A DNA stretch of 64,000 bases, taken from NCBI RefSeq assembly GCF_019145205.1, contig NZ_JAHSTT010000007.1, positions 1-64,000 on the forward strand, in the 5' to 3' direction. Source of the DNA: Pseudomonas khavaziana. GTDB lineage: Bacteria; Pseudomonadota; Gammaproteobacteria; Pseudomonadales; Pseudomonadaceae. The position numbers and the translations under genes were made by a program. Below are positions 1 to 7,701 of this stretch, in pieces (the first letter of the stretch is position 1; each line of letters begins with the position of its first letter). The notes below the pieces were generated by a model that was not told the DNA's origin, searched no databases, and saw nothing but the letters and a program-made list of their open reading frames with translations.

Positions 1-963
1 CGTCACCGCAGCTACATCTACGAGCCGAACAGCTTTCGCCCATTTGCACTACTGGAAGGCTTCGGCCCAAAAGAAACAAAGCCCTACCACTACCAACTCG
101 ACCACCTCGGCACACCGCAGGAACTCACCACGCCTGAAGGCGAAATCGTCTGGTCCGCCCACTACCGCGCCTACGGCCAAATCGCCCGGCTCGACGTACG
201 CAAGATCGATAACCCGCTGCGTTTCCAGGGACAGTATTTCGATCAGGAAAGCGGTCTGCACTACAACCGCCATCGCTACTACAATCCGGATATTGGTCGT
301 TACCTGTCACCGGATCCGGTGAAGTTGGCGGGTGGGATCAATGGGTACCAGTACGTGCCCAACCCGACGGGATGGGTGGACCCGTTGGGTCTAAATACGT
401 GTCCAGGTAGGGATGGGTGTCAGTCAACAACCGGCCCAGATAGCCCAATAGCAAAGGCAAGAGTTGATGAGGGGCAACCCTCAGCGCCTCAACCGACCGG
501 GGATCATAGACGGGCTAGAATAGAGGAGCTAAGTGAGGCAAATGCAAAACGTCGAATTTTGGAATACGAAGCAAAGTACGACATGCACATGGTTGGCAAG
601 CATGGTCCAGAAGTTGAGCCATCTAAAATGAGTCAACGTTCGATAGATGGAACGGACCCCATAACAGGTAGCTTACCGCTTAAGAGAAAAGGGGTTCCCA
701 GCTCACAATTTAACAGTTGGAAGCTTCAGCTTCAGGCTTGGACAAAGGCAACTTCAAGGGTTGAACGTGGACTCCCGCGTTACACCGGAATAGATGGTAA
801 CAAGAACAATATAGTCCGACTAGAACTGCCAGGTGCTGGGCGTGGCTACAGGCCAAATAAGATGGACCCGAACAATCCATTATTTAACCCTTCGATGAAT
901 GGTGCCGAAATGAAATTCCGTGAAGATGGCACGCCATTTACCCTATTCCCTATTAAGGAGTGA
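1..963 (+). CDS. Rhs-family polymorphic toxin, C-terminal part (5' end outside window)
   Basis: The reading frame is open from base 1, so only the last 320 residues are present. Residues 1 to about 130 are Rhs core: YD-type repeat sequence, then the RYYNPDIGRYLSPDP block and a closing NPTGWVDPLGL motif (DPLGL at about 378-392). In this family that motif marks the boundary where the cage shell ends and the variable toxin begins. The remaining ~190 residues are the toxin tip, with a GKHGPE motif and a closing GTPFTLFPIKE. I do not recognise its activity; an RNase or other nuclease is a guess. The tip has visibly lower GC than the core, as is usual for exchanged toxin cassettes. A small acidic gene follows after 3 bases and is the likely immunity gene. 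Rhs toxins are usually delivered by type VI secretion, but no such gene is in view. Confidence 0.88.
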   Translation, partial: RHRSYIYEPNSFRPFALLEGFGPKETKPYHYQLDHLGTPQELTTPEGEIVWSAHYRAYGQIARLDVRKIDNPLRFQGQYFDQESGLHYNRHRYYNPDIGRYLSPDPVKLAGGINGYQYVPNPTGWVDPLGLNTCPGRDGCQSTTGPDSPIAKARVDEGQPSAPQPTGDHRRARIEELSEANAKRRILEYEAKYDMHMVGKHGPEVEPSKMSQRSIDGTDPITGSLPLKRKGVPSSQFNSWKLQLQAWTKATSRVERGLPRYTGIDGNKNNIVRLELPGAGRGYRPNKMDPNNPLFNPSMNGAEMKFREDGTPFTLFPIKE

Positions 964-966
964 AAA

Positions 967-1386
967 ATGCTATTTCATCCATGCTCTGAAAGCATACCTT
1001 TCGACGCGAGCTTACGCTATTTCGTGGGAGCTTTCGATATTTACGACAGAGAAGAAACCAAGGGAAAAGAGCTGTATGCCTATAACCCCAACAACGAGGA
1101 AGATAGGGAATACCTAATTATAAATTACTGCCTAGATCCTCATACCAGATACTCTTATCGTCACAAATACAAATTAATTGAAAACCTAGTTACTGCTCTA
1201 AACACTGAAAACTTTGACTTTGGCTCCTTCTTTGAAGACGACCCTGATGAGCATTCATCGATGGCCTGGGACGAAACAGAAATAGCCGACCCCCGAGGCT
1301 TCTTCGCGGACATCTATCGGCTAGCCAACGAGGTCTGGAAAGAAGATCTCCAAAAAGCCAGCCTCGAAGACCCCTCCACATGGTAA
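967..1386 (+). CDS. Probable immunity protein for the upstream Rhs toxin
   Basis: This 139-residue protein starts 3 bases after the toxin stop codon, and its ribosome-binding site (AAGGAG) lies inside the end of the toxin gene, so the two are translationally linked. It is strongly acidic, with an EDDPDEH stretch and many Asp and Glu residues, has no signal peptide or membrane segment, and shares the low GC of the toxin tip. I do not recognise the family. Immunity function is inferred only from position, size, charge and co-composition with the toxin tip. It would act in the cytoplasm by binding the toxin domain. Confidence 0.7.
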   Translation: MLFHPCSESIPFDASLRYFVGAFDIYDREETKGKELYAYNPNNEEDREYLIINYCLDPHTRYSYRHKYKLIENLVTALNTENFDFGSFFEDDPDEHSSMAWDETEIADPRGFFADIYRLANEVWKEDLQKASLEDPSTW

Positions 1387-1416
1387 CCCTCAGTATTGGA
1401 TACACTGAATGCCCAG

Positions 1417-1506
1417 TGTGGGAGGGGGCTTGCTCCCGATAGCAGTAGTTCAGTCAATGCATATGCAAGCTGACCCACCGCCATCGGGGGCTTGCCCCCT
1501 CCCACA
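1417..1506. repeat. REPIN: two inverted REP sequences
   Basis: Two REP palindromes in inverted orientation (TGTGGGAGGGGGCTTGCTCC at the left, its complement variant at the right) are separated by about 35 bases. It lies between the immunity gene and the convergent peptidase gene, where it could form a large transcript hairpin. Confidence 0.85.
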
Positions 1507-1617
1507 TTTGGATTGAGGCATATCAGGTAAATATTCGGCGGCTGAGATATCGCCACTGCTGCAAGCCAAGCCCCCCACCACATTTATATCTACTTCGTTC
1601 TGTAATCCCGGATCTGA

Positions 1618-2847
1618 TCAGCGCTTGGCCAGTTCCATAATCATCCGGCTCAACAAATACACCCGCGGCACTACACTCTCCACCTCGGCATATTCCTCCG
1701 GTGTGTGAATATTCCCGCCCACTATCCCAAACCCATCCAACGTCGGCGTACCTACCCCGGCCGACAAACTCGCGTCCGCCGCCCCACCGCTGCCTTCAAT
1801 GGTCAACTTGCGTCCCAGCTCACCATAAATACCCTGGGCTATCGCCACCAACTTATCCGACTCGGCCGTCTGCGGCATCGGCGGTAAGCCGCGTTGCAGG
1901 CTGGTCTTCACGTCGGTTTCGGGGATCAGTTTGTTGGCTGAAACCCGGGCCAGGTCCTTTTCGATCCGGTCAAATTCTTCCGGCAAGGCGGCGCGTACGT
2001 CGGCCTTGGCGGTGGCCTGGTCGGGGATGACGTTGGTGCGGTCGCCGGCCTTGAGCACGGTGAAGTTGATGGTGGTTTTCTTGTCTTCATCGCCCAGCTT
2101 GCCCAGTTGCAGGATCTGGTGCGCGGCTTCCATGGCGGCGTTGCGTCCCAGCTCCGGAGCGACGCCGGCGTGAGCGGCCTTGCCTTTGACCTCGACCACG
2201 GCGGTGGCACTGCCTTTGCGCCACACCACCAGGCCGTCGGCTGGGCGGCCGGGTTCGAGGTTGAGGGTCACGTCGTGGCCCTTGGCAGTGTTGCGGATCA
2301 GTTCGGAGGCGGCTTCGGAGCCGGTTTCTTCGCTGGCGTCGAGCAGGAAGGTGATTTGCGCGTAGTCCTTAAAGCCCTGGTTCTTCAGGACTTTGAGTGC
2401 GTAGATGCCGGCGACGATGCCGCCCTTGTCATCCATGACGCCGGGGCCATAGGCGCGGCCGTCCTTGATGTGGAACGGGCGCTCGGCGGCCGAGCCTTCC
2501 TTGAAGACGGTGTCCATGTGGGCCATCAGCAGGATTTTGGCCTTGCCGGTGCCCTTGAGCGTGGCGACCACATGGCTGTTATTGGCGGCTTTGTCCGGCA
2601 CCAGTTCAATGCTGAAACCCAACTGTTTCAACTCGTCCACGGCGATGTCGCGCACTTGGGTCAGGCCCGGCTCGTAGCCTGAACCTGAATCGATGTTCAC
2701 CAGGCGTTCGAGCAGTTTCAGGGCCTCGGCCTTGTACTGTTCGGCCTCGGCCTGGATCTGCTTGTGGGGCTCGGCGCTGTAGGCCGGCAGGACGAAGGAC
2801 AAGGCCAGGGTGGCGGCCAGGAGGGTACGCGGGAAGGTGAAGAGCAT
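1618..2847 (-). CDS. Secreted M20 metallopeptidase, glutamate carboxypeptidase type
   Basis: The 409-residue protein begins with a signal peptide (residues 1 to about 24, ending PAYSA). It has the M20 signatures: AHMDTVF with metal ligand His110 and Asp112, YGPGVMDDKGG with bridging Asp140, the catalytic and metal pair in ASEETGS (about 173-174), and a C-terminal His in GGNIHTPEEY. The domain order (catalytic, dimerisation insert, catalytic) and length match carboxypeptidase G2-like enzymes, which remove C-terminal glutamate from folates or peptides in the periplasm. The exact substrate cannot be read from sequence. It is a single gene, 47 bases upstream (on its strand, downstream) of the diguanylate cyclase gene. 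Confidence 0.88.
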   Translation of the reverse strand: MLFTFPRTLLAATLALSFVLPAYSAEPHKQIQAEAEQYKAEALKLLERLVNIDSGSGYEPGLTQVRDIAVDELKQLGFSIELVPDKAANNSHVVATLKGTGKAKILLMAHMDTVFKEGSAAERPFHIKDGRAYGPGVMDDKGGIVAGIYALKVLKNQGFKDYAQITFLLDASEETGSEAASELIRNTAKGHDVTLNLEPGRPADGLVVWRKGSATAVVEVKGKAAHAGVAPELGRNAAMEAAHQILQLGKLGDEDKKTTINFTVLKAGDRTNVIPDQATAKADVRAALPEEFDRIEKDLARVSANKLIPETDVKTSLQRGLPPMPQTAESDKLVAIAQGIYGELGRKLTIEGSGGAADASLSAGVGTPTLDGFGIVGGNIHTPEEYAEVESVVPRVYLLSRMIMELAKR

Positions 2848-2894
2848 GGGCCGATCCTTGTTTTTGTTGGAAGGTGCGCCAATACCCTACCCCA

Positions 2895-3953
2895 CTAGAC
2901 CGAGCGCAACCAACTCCCCTGCCCCGCGCTGACGCGGTTGCGCCCGCTGCTCTTGGCATCGTACAGCGCCTGGTCGGCATCGTTGAGCCAACTGATGGCG
3001 TCGGCATGGGCCGGCTGATACAGCGCCAGGCCGATGCTCAAGCTGACGCGCAGCGCCGGGTCCTGAGCGTAGGCCAAGGCGTTGAAGCGATCGCGCAGCG
3101 CCTCCATGACCTCAGTGGCACGGTTGAGCGGCATGTCTGGCAGGATCACACAGAATTCATCGCCGCCGTAACGTCCGGCCAGGTCGGTGGTGCGCAGGTT
3201 CTGGCGCAGCACCTTGCTCAACTGGCGCAGCACGATATCGCCGGTCACATGGCCGTAGGTGTCGTTGATGGTCTTGAAGTGGTCGATGTCGATCAAGGCG
3301 ATGGCTGCACCCGCCGGGCCTCGGCGGCAGCGTTGGAATTCGATGTCCAGGTGGTCTTTCCAGGCCCCGTGGTTGAGCAGGCCGGAGAGGCTGTCGGTAC
3401 GGCTCAGGGCCAGCAGCTCGCGCTTGTGGCGGGCCAGGGTTACCGCCTGGCGATAGCAGATCCAACCCAGGGCCATCGGATACAGCATCAGGATCGGCAG
3501 GCAGGCATACACCTGGGCCTGGGTGGTCACAGCGATAAACGCCGGGGCGAATATCAGCAGCGCCGTGCCCAGCCCCAGCATTTGTGCCAGCCAGCCGGCG
3601 AGCATGAAGCGCGGGCCGCCGATAGCGACGTTGTTCATGCTCATCATCGACAAGGTGGTGACGCTGGGCAGCGGGTTGAAGTGCATCGCGCCGACCCAGA
3701 AGCCACCGCAGAAGGAATCGAACAGCAGGCTGCGGCGTTCACTGCGCAATGTGTGGGCCGCACGCAACGAAATTTGATAAGCCACATGCGGCCACACAAA
3801 CGCGTTGATCAGCATCCAGGCCCACACCCACACGGAGGGACCCAGCGGATACATGCCAAACGCGACGCAGATAAAGCCGAGCGTCAGCCCCAGCAGGCGT
3901 GATTTGTACAAGCGCGAAGCGAGCGGAAGTCCATTTCCTCCGACGGCTGGCAT
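2895..3953 (-). CDS. Membrane-bound diguanylate cyclase (MASE2-GGDEF)
   Basis: Residues 1 to about 175 are hydrophobic and match a MASE2 sensor with several membrane segments. The rest is a GGDEF domain that makes cyclic di-GMP from two GTP. The active-site loop reads RYGGDEFCVILP. The inhibitory product-binding motif RTTD sits five residues before GGDEF, so feedback inhibition by c-di-GMP is expected. There is no EAL domain. The architecture is that of the AdrA/DgcC group, which controls exopolysaccharide in enterobacteria; here the output is unknown. The start at 3953 is the first ATG before the hydrophobic block. Confidence 0.92.
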   Translation of the reverse strand: MPAVGGNGLPLASRLYKSRLLGLTLGFICVAFGMYPLGPSVWVWAWMLINAFVWPHVAYQISLRAAHTLRSERRSLLFDSFCGGFWVGAMHFNPLPSVTTLSMMSMNNVAIGGPRFMLAGWLAQMLGLGTALLIFAPAFIAVTTQAQVYACLPILMLYPMALGWICYRQAVTLARHKRELLALSRTDSLSGLLNHGAWKDHLDIEFQRCRRGPAGAAIALIDIDHFKTINDTYGHVTGDIVLRQLSKVLRQNLRTTDLAGRYGGDEFCVILPDMPLNRATEVMEALRDRFNALAYAQDPALRVSLSIGLALYQPAHADAISWLNDADQALYDAKSSGRNRVSAGQGSWLRSV

Positions 3954-4031
3954 GGTGGGGTGCGATCCTGGGTGAGTGCCTGGAGTCTATCAGGGTAACG
4001 GCAAATCGCCACTACCGCCTAGAAGCTGACG

Positions 4032-4664
4032 TCAGTGTGAAAAACCACGTGCCAGCATCAACGCCACGCCCAACAACAACACCGCGGTGATGCGCTGCAA
4101 CAACACCCGCCGCTTGGGGTTTTCCAACACGTGCTTGATACGCTGGCCGAAATAGCAATACAGGCAGCCGCTGGCAAATTGCAGCAACAGGAACGTCAGG
4201 CCGAGGATGGCGATATCCGCCGCTGAACTGTGTTCCCCCGACCCGGCGAACTGCGGGAACACCGCACTGAACATGATGATGGTCTTGGGGTTGGAAAACC
4301 CGGTCAACAGCCCCTTGCCAAACAGACTGCGCGAGCCCTCCACGGTGCCGGCGTTGTTGATTGCCACACCGCTGCTGGTCCACTGCTTGTAGGCCAGGTA
4401 CAGGATGTAGGCGACGCCGACAAACTGGATGGTCTGGGTAATGGCGAGGTTGCCCTTGATCAACTCCGAGAAGCCGACGGCAAAGATCAGGATGGAAATC
4501 AGGTACGACACGCTGGCGCCGATCTGCGCCGGGATCGAACTGCGCAGGCCGTCCTTCAAGCCCAGGCTCAGCAACAGCAGGGTCATGGGGCCGGGACTGA
4601 AGGTCATGGTGGCGCAAAACAGCAGGAAGTAGAGAAACGAAGACAGGGTTAACGCACTTGTCAT
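4032..4664 (-). CDS. LysE/RhtB-family amino-acid exporter
   Basis: A 210-residue inner-membrane protein with about six hydrophobic segments. It carries the family signature FSPGPMTLLLLSLGLKDG near residue 22, which corresponds to the first membrane hairpin of LysE/RhtB translocators exporting amino acids or derivatives. The length is typical. Substrate cannot be predicted. It follows the isomerase gene on the same strand, but a terminator-like hairpin lies between them, so it is probably transcribed on its own. Confidence 0.87.
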   Translation of the reverse strand: MTSALTLSSFLYFLLFCATMTFSPGPMTLLLLSLGLKDGLRSSIPAQIGASVSYLISILIFAVGFSELIKGNLAITQTIQFVGVAYILYLAYKQWTSSGVAINNAGTVEGSRSLFGKGLLTGFSNPKTIIMFSAVFPQFAGSGEHSSAADIAILGLTFLLLQFASGCLYCYFGQRIKHVLENPKRRVLLQRITAVLLLGVALMLARGFSH

Positions 4665-4697
4665 GGCCGTAGACCTTGAGTGGATAGAAACAGCAAC

Positions 4698-4724
4698 GGG
4701 GCGAGCGCCGCAAGCGCCCGCCCC
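4698..4724 (-). terminator. Probable intrinsic terminator after the isomerase gene
   Basis: A strong GC-rich hairpin (arms GGGGCG.GCGC and GCGC.CGCCCC, loop about CGCAA) lies 9 bases past the isomerase stop codon. On the minus strand it is followed by only a weak T-rich stretch, so termination efficiency is uncertain. Confidence 0.5.
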
Positions 4725-4732
4725 TGGGCCCG

Positions 4733-5602
4733 TCAGGCGACAGCGATTTCGGTCGTCAGGGATTCGCGGTACATCACCGCCAGATCAGCCAGGGCTGCCT
4801 TGGCGGTCTGGTTGCGGGTTTCGAAGGCCACCAGGCCTTTCCAGTTGGTCTCGACGATGGCCTGCATGACGTCGGCATAGTCACAGTTGCCGTCATGGAT
4901 GCCGAAGTGCTGATCCTGCACGCCGTTGTTGTTGCTGAAGGAAATGCCCTTGATCAGGTGGTGATACTTGCGCACCACTTCCGCCGGCAGGCCGTTCTCG
5001 ATGTTGGCGTGGCCGGCATCGAGGAAAAAATACAGATTGCTGTGGGCTTGCAGGCGCTCGAAGACAAAGGCGTATTCCGCTTCATGGGTGAAGATGTAGT
5101 GGAACGGCCGGTAGTTGACGTAGTTGGACAGGTTTTCCAGGTAGATATCCATGCCTTTGGCCTCGGCGTAAATCGCCAGCTCCTGCACCGACTTCAGGTA
5201 ATGCTCCAGGGCGACCTTTTTGGCCATCAGCACCATTTTCGGTTCGACGATGCAACCGCCATGAATGATCAGCGGCGCGCCCAGGCGGCTGGCGATATCG
5301 ATTTCTTTCTTCACATATTCCACGGCCGCGGCACGGAACGCCTCGACGTCACTGGCCAGGGGCGCCTTGAAGTTGCCATGGAAGATCGGCTTGATACCGG
5401 TGGCCGCGATTTGCACCTGCAGGCTTTCGATGCGCGCATCGGACCAGTCGTCGACCATTTCACCAAACAGGCTGCCGTCGATGTACCAGTGGGTGCAGTT
5501 GCCTTCGATGGCGGTTTCCAGGCCCTTCTCGGCGCCCAGGTATTTCTGGTGGGCCACACCGGTGCAGAACGGCACGGTGGCGTTGATCAGTTTGCTTTCC
5601 AT
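4733..5602 (-). CDS. Sugar-phosphate isomerase/epimerase-like TIM-barrel protein
   Basis: The 289-residue protein has the pattern of the AP-endonuclease-2 / xylose isomerase-like TIM barrel: a metal-site His in FHGNFKAP and IHGGC, an EN pair in YLENLSNY, a DAGHAN motif, and a late FETRNQ strand. These supply the His/Glu/Asp ligands for a divalent metal. The reaction is probably an isomerisation or epimerisation of a sugar, a hydroxy acid or a derivative; I cannot name the substrate. The start has a good ribosome-binding site (AAGGAA). The rubredoxin gene lies 27 bases upstream, so the two form an operon divergent from the MocR-type regulator. Confidence 0.75.
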   Translation of the reverse strand: MESKLINATVPFCTGVAHQKYLGAEKGLETAIEGNCTHWYIDGSLFGEMVDDWSDARIESLQVQIAATGIKPIFHGNFKAPLASDVEAFRAAAVEYVKKEIDIASRLGAPLIIHGGCIVEPKMVLMAKKVALEHYLKSVQELAIYAEAKGMDIYLENLSNYVNYRPFHYIFTHEAEYAFVFERLQAHSNLYFFLDAGHANIENGLPAEVVRKYHHLIKGISFSNNNGVQDQHFGIHDGNCDYADVMQAIVETNWKGLVAFETRNQTAKAALADLAVMYRESLTTEIAVA

Positions 5603-5629
5603 GGGGCGATTCCTTTCGTGGATGGAGCG

Positions 5630-5812
5630 TCAGGCTTCTAGAGATTCGGGGAGCTCGATGGCCATGAAGTCGGCCTTGGTCACGCCGCAATCCGGGCATG
5701 TCCAGTCTTCAGGTACCTCTTCCCAAGGGGTGCCTGCCGGTATTCCGTCTTCCGGGATACCCAATTCTTCTACGTACATAAAACCGCAGGGAGCACACAT
5801 ATAAGTCTTCAT
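5630..5812 (-). CDS. Rubredoxin
   Basis: A 60-residue protein with both rubredoxin iron-binding knuckles, CAPCG near the N-terminus and CPDCG near the C-terminus, and conserved aromatic residues between them (YVEE, WTCP). It binds one iron through four Cys and passes single electrons to an oxygenase or other oxidoreductase. It is co-directional with the TIM-barrel gene. No alkane hydroxylase or rubredoxin reductase gene is in view, so the partner is unknown. The start codon at 5812 gives the normal short N-terminus. Confidence 0.95.
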   Translation of the reverse strand: MKTYMCAPCGFMYVEELGIPEDGIPAGTPWEEVPEDWTCPDCGVTKADFMAIELPESLEA

Positions 5813-5970
5813 GAGAATGCAGAATCCATTGCCCGCTTGTAGGAAACTTCGCCAACTCCTGGCGAGATGCCGCGCAGTCTAGGGAACTGGCATTGCACAA
5901 GGCAGGTAAAGTAGTGCCTAATCCGGCCTAACTTCACCGGTAAAAGCACCAGCAAAGACAAGGAAGGTTT

Positions 5971-7377
5971 ATGTTTGTATCGGCTATCGCCTTTGTGGAT
6001 GGCACGCCCAAGGTGCAACAGATCGTCGAGGCGTTCAGCCAGTCCATCGAAAACGGCGAATGGGCACCGGGCAGCAAGTTGCCGTCGGTGCGTGAATTGA
6101 CCCAGGTCCTGGGCGTCAGCAAGTTCACCCTCAACGAAGCGCTGGACCGCCTGCGCGGGCGCCACCTGCTCACCTCCAGCCAGGGTCGTGGGTATTTCGT
6201 GGCCATGGACAACGCCCGCCCGGCATCGGTGACCTGGGTCGACCTGTTGCCCCAGGACCTGCTCAGCGTACTGCGCCGCCCCTTGGTCACCGCCAGTGGC
6301 GAGCTGCGTCCCGGTGGCGGGCACCTGCCGGAGGAATGGCTCAATGGCGAGGCCATTCGCCAGGCCATGCGCAGCGTGGTGCGCGCGCCGTCGTTGCGCA
6401 TCGCCGGGCTGGGCACGCCAGCGGGGTTGCTGCCGTTGCGCCAGGCGTTGCAACAGAAGCTGCATGGCGAGGGCCTGTCGGTACCTGTGGAGCAAATCAT
6501 CACGACGCCCAATACCGTGCAGGGCCTGGACATGCTTATGCGCCTGCTCGCCCGGCCCGGCGACACCGTGCTGCTCGATGCGCCGTGCTACTTCAACTTC
6601 CACGCCAACCTGGCGCTGCACGGCGTCAAGGTCGTCACTATCGAGCGCCGCCCCGACGGCTTCGACTTCACCGCCCTCGAAGCCTTGCTCGCCGAACACC
6701 GCCCCAGCCTGTACCTGACCACCAGCGTGTTACATAACCCCACCGGCCACTCCTTCAGCCCAAGCCAGGCATTTCGCCTGCTGCAACTGACCCAGCAGTA
6801 CCACTGCCATATCGTCGAGGATGACCTCTACGGTGACCTGCACCCCAACCCGCCACCGCGCCTGGCCGCCGTCGCCGGGCTGGACCAGGTTACCTACCTG
6901 TCAGGGTTCTCGAAGATCCTCAGCGCCAACACCCGGGTCAGCTACGTGGTGGCCGCGCCGCAACTGGCCGCCAACCTGACCAACATGAAACTGATGAGCG
7001 GCGGCGTGACCTCGGAACTGTTCGAACAGATCGTCTACCGCATGCTCAGCGAAGGCAGCTACGCCAAGCATCGCAAGCGTATGGTGCAACGCCTGATGGA
7101 AGCCGGTGGGCGCGTCGAACAATGGCTCAAGCGCTGCGGCTGCGAACTGCCGATGGCCTATGAAGGCGGGATGTTCATCTGGGCGCGCCTGCCGCCGGGG
7201 GTCAACGGTGAACTGCTGGCCCAGGAGGCATTGAAGCGCAGCATGGTGCTCGCGCCCGGCGCGCTGTTTGGCTACGACCCGGCCCATCGCGACTCGATGC
7301 GCTTCAATGTGGCCCACAGCGATGAGCCACGGGTGCAGCGGGTGTTTGAGGCGCTATTGAGGGGGGCGCCGCGCTGA
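5971..7377 (+). CDS. MocR-type GntR/aminotransferase transcription regulator
   Basis: The 468-residue protein has a GntR winged helix in residues 10-75 (KLPSVRELTQVLGVSKFTLN), then a class I aminotransferase-like domain. The PLP lysine is expected in SGFSKILSANTRVSY, and an NPTGHSF motif and a DDLYGDL motif are present. MocR regulators bind PLP or an amino-acid adduct and control a neighbouring, usually divergent gene. Here the divergent neighbours are rubredoxin and the TIM-barrel isomerase (158 bases between the starts), the likely targets together with self-regulation. The start at 5971 has a strong ribosome-binding site, AAGGAAGG. Confidence 0.9.
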   Translation: MFVSAIAFVDGTPKVQQIVEAFSQSIENGEWAPGSKLPSVRELTQVLGVSKFTLNEALDRLRGRHLLTSSQGRGYFVAMDNARPASVTWVDLLPQDLLSVLRRPLVTASGELRPGGGHLPEEWLNGEAIRQAMRSVVRAPSLRIAGLGTPAGLLPLRQALQQKLHGEGLSVPVEQIITTPNTVQGLDMLMRLLARPGDTVLLDAPCYFNFHANLALHGVKVVTIERRPDGFDFTALEALLAEHRPSLYLTTSVLHNPTGHSFSPSQAFRLLQLTQQYHCHIVEDDLYGDLHPNPPPRLAAVAGLDQVTYLSGFSKILSANTRVSYVVAAPQLAANLTNMKLMSGGVTSELFEQIVYRMLSEGSYAKHRKRMVQRLMEAGGRVEQWLKRCGCELPMAYEGGMFIWARLPPGVNGELLAQEALKRSMVLAPGALFGYDPAHRDSMRFNVAHSDEPRVQRVFEALLRGAPR

Positions 7378-7701
7378 CTTGTTTTGATTCGATCTCTGAG
7401 AGCCTTAATGCGATTGAGGCACCGAGAAAAACAATAACAATGTTTTCTGCAGTGCGGTTTAAAAACCCACTCTATGAAACCCAATATTATTAACTAATTT
7501 TTATACCCACCCTAATACTGCGCCCCATATAAACACTATGCAACCGTAACAACAAACTAACACCCCCCTTCAACAGCATTTTGCAACACGTGCCTCTGGA
7601 ACCTATTATTTTTTTCACCACTACCCTTTGCGATACAACTTCGCGTCTGCTGGGCACCGCAGTTAGTTCAGCTCGAAATAAAATATCATCATGGAAACGG
7701 T
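7378..7701. other. AT-rich gap upstream of the protease genes
   Basis: There is no convincing gene here. The stretch is much richer in A and T than the flanking core genes, like the protease island that follows, and probably holds its promoter. I could not assign a -35/-10 pair with confidence. A GGAAA ribosome-binding site stands just before the ATG at 7702. Confidence 0.5.
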
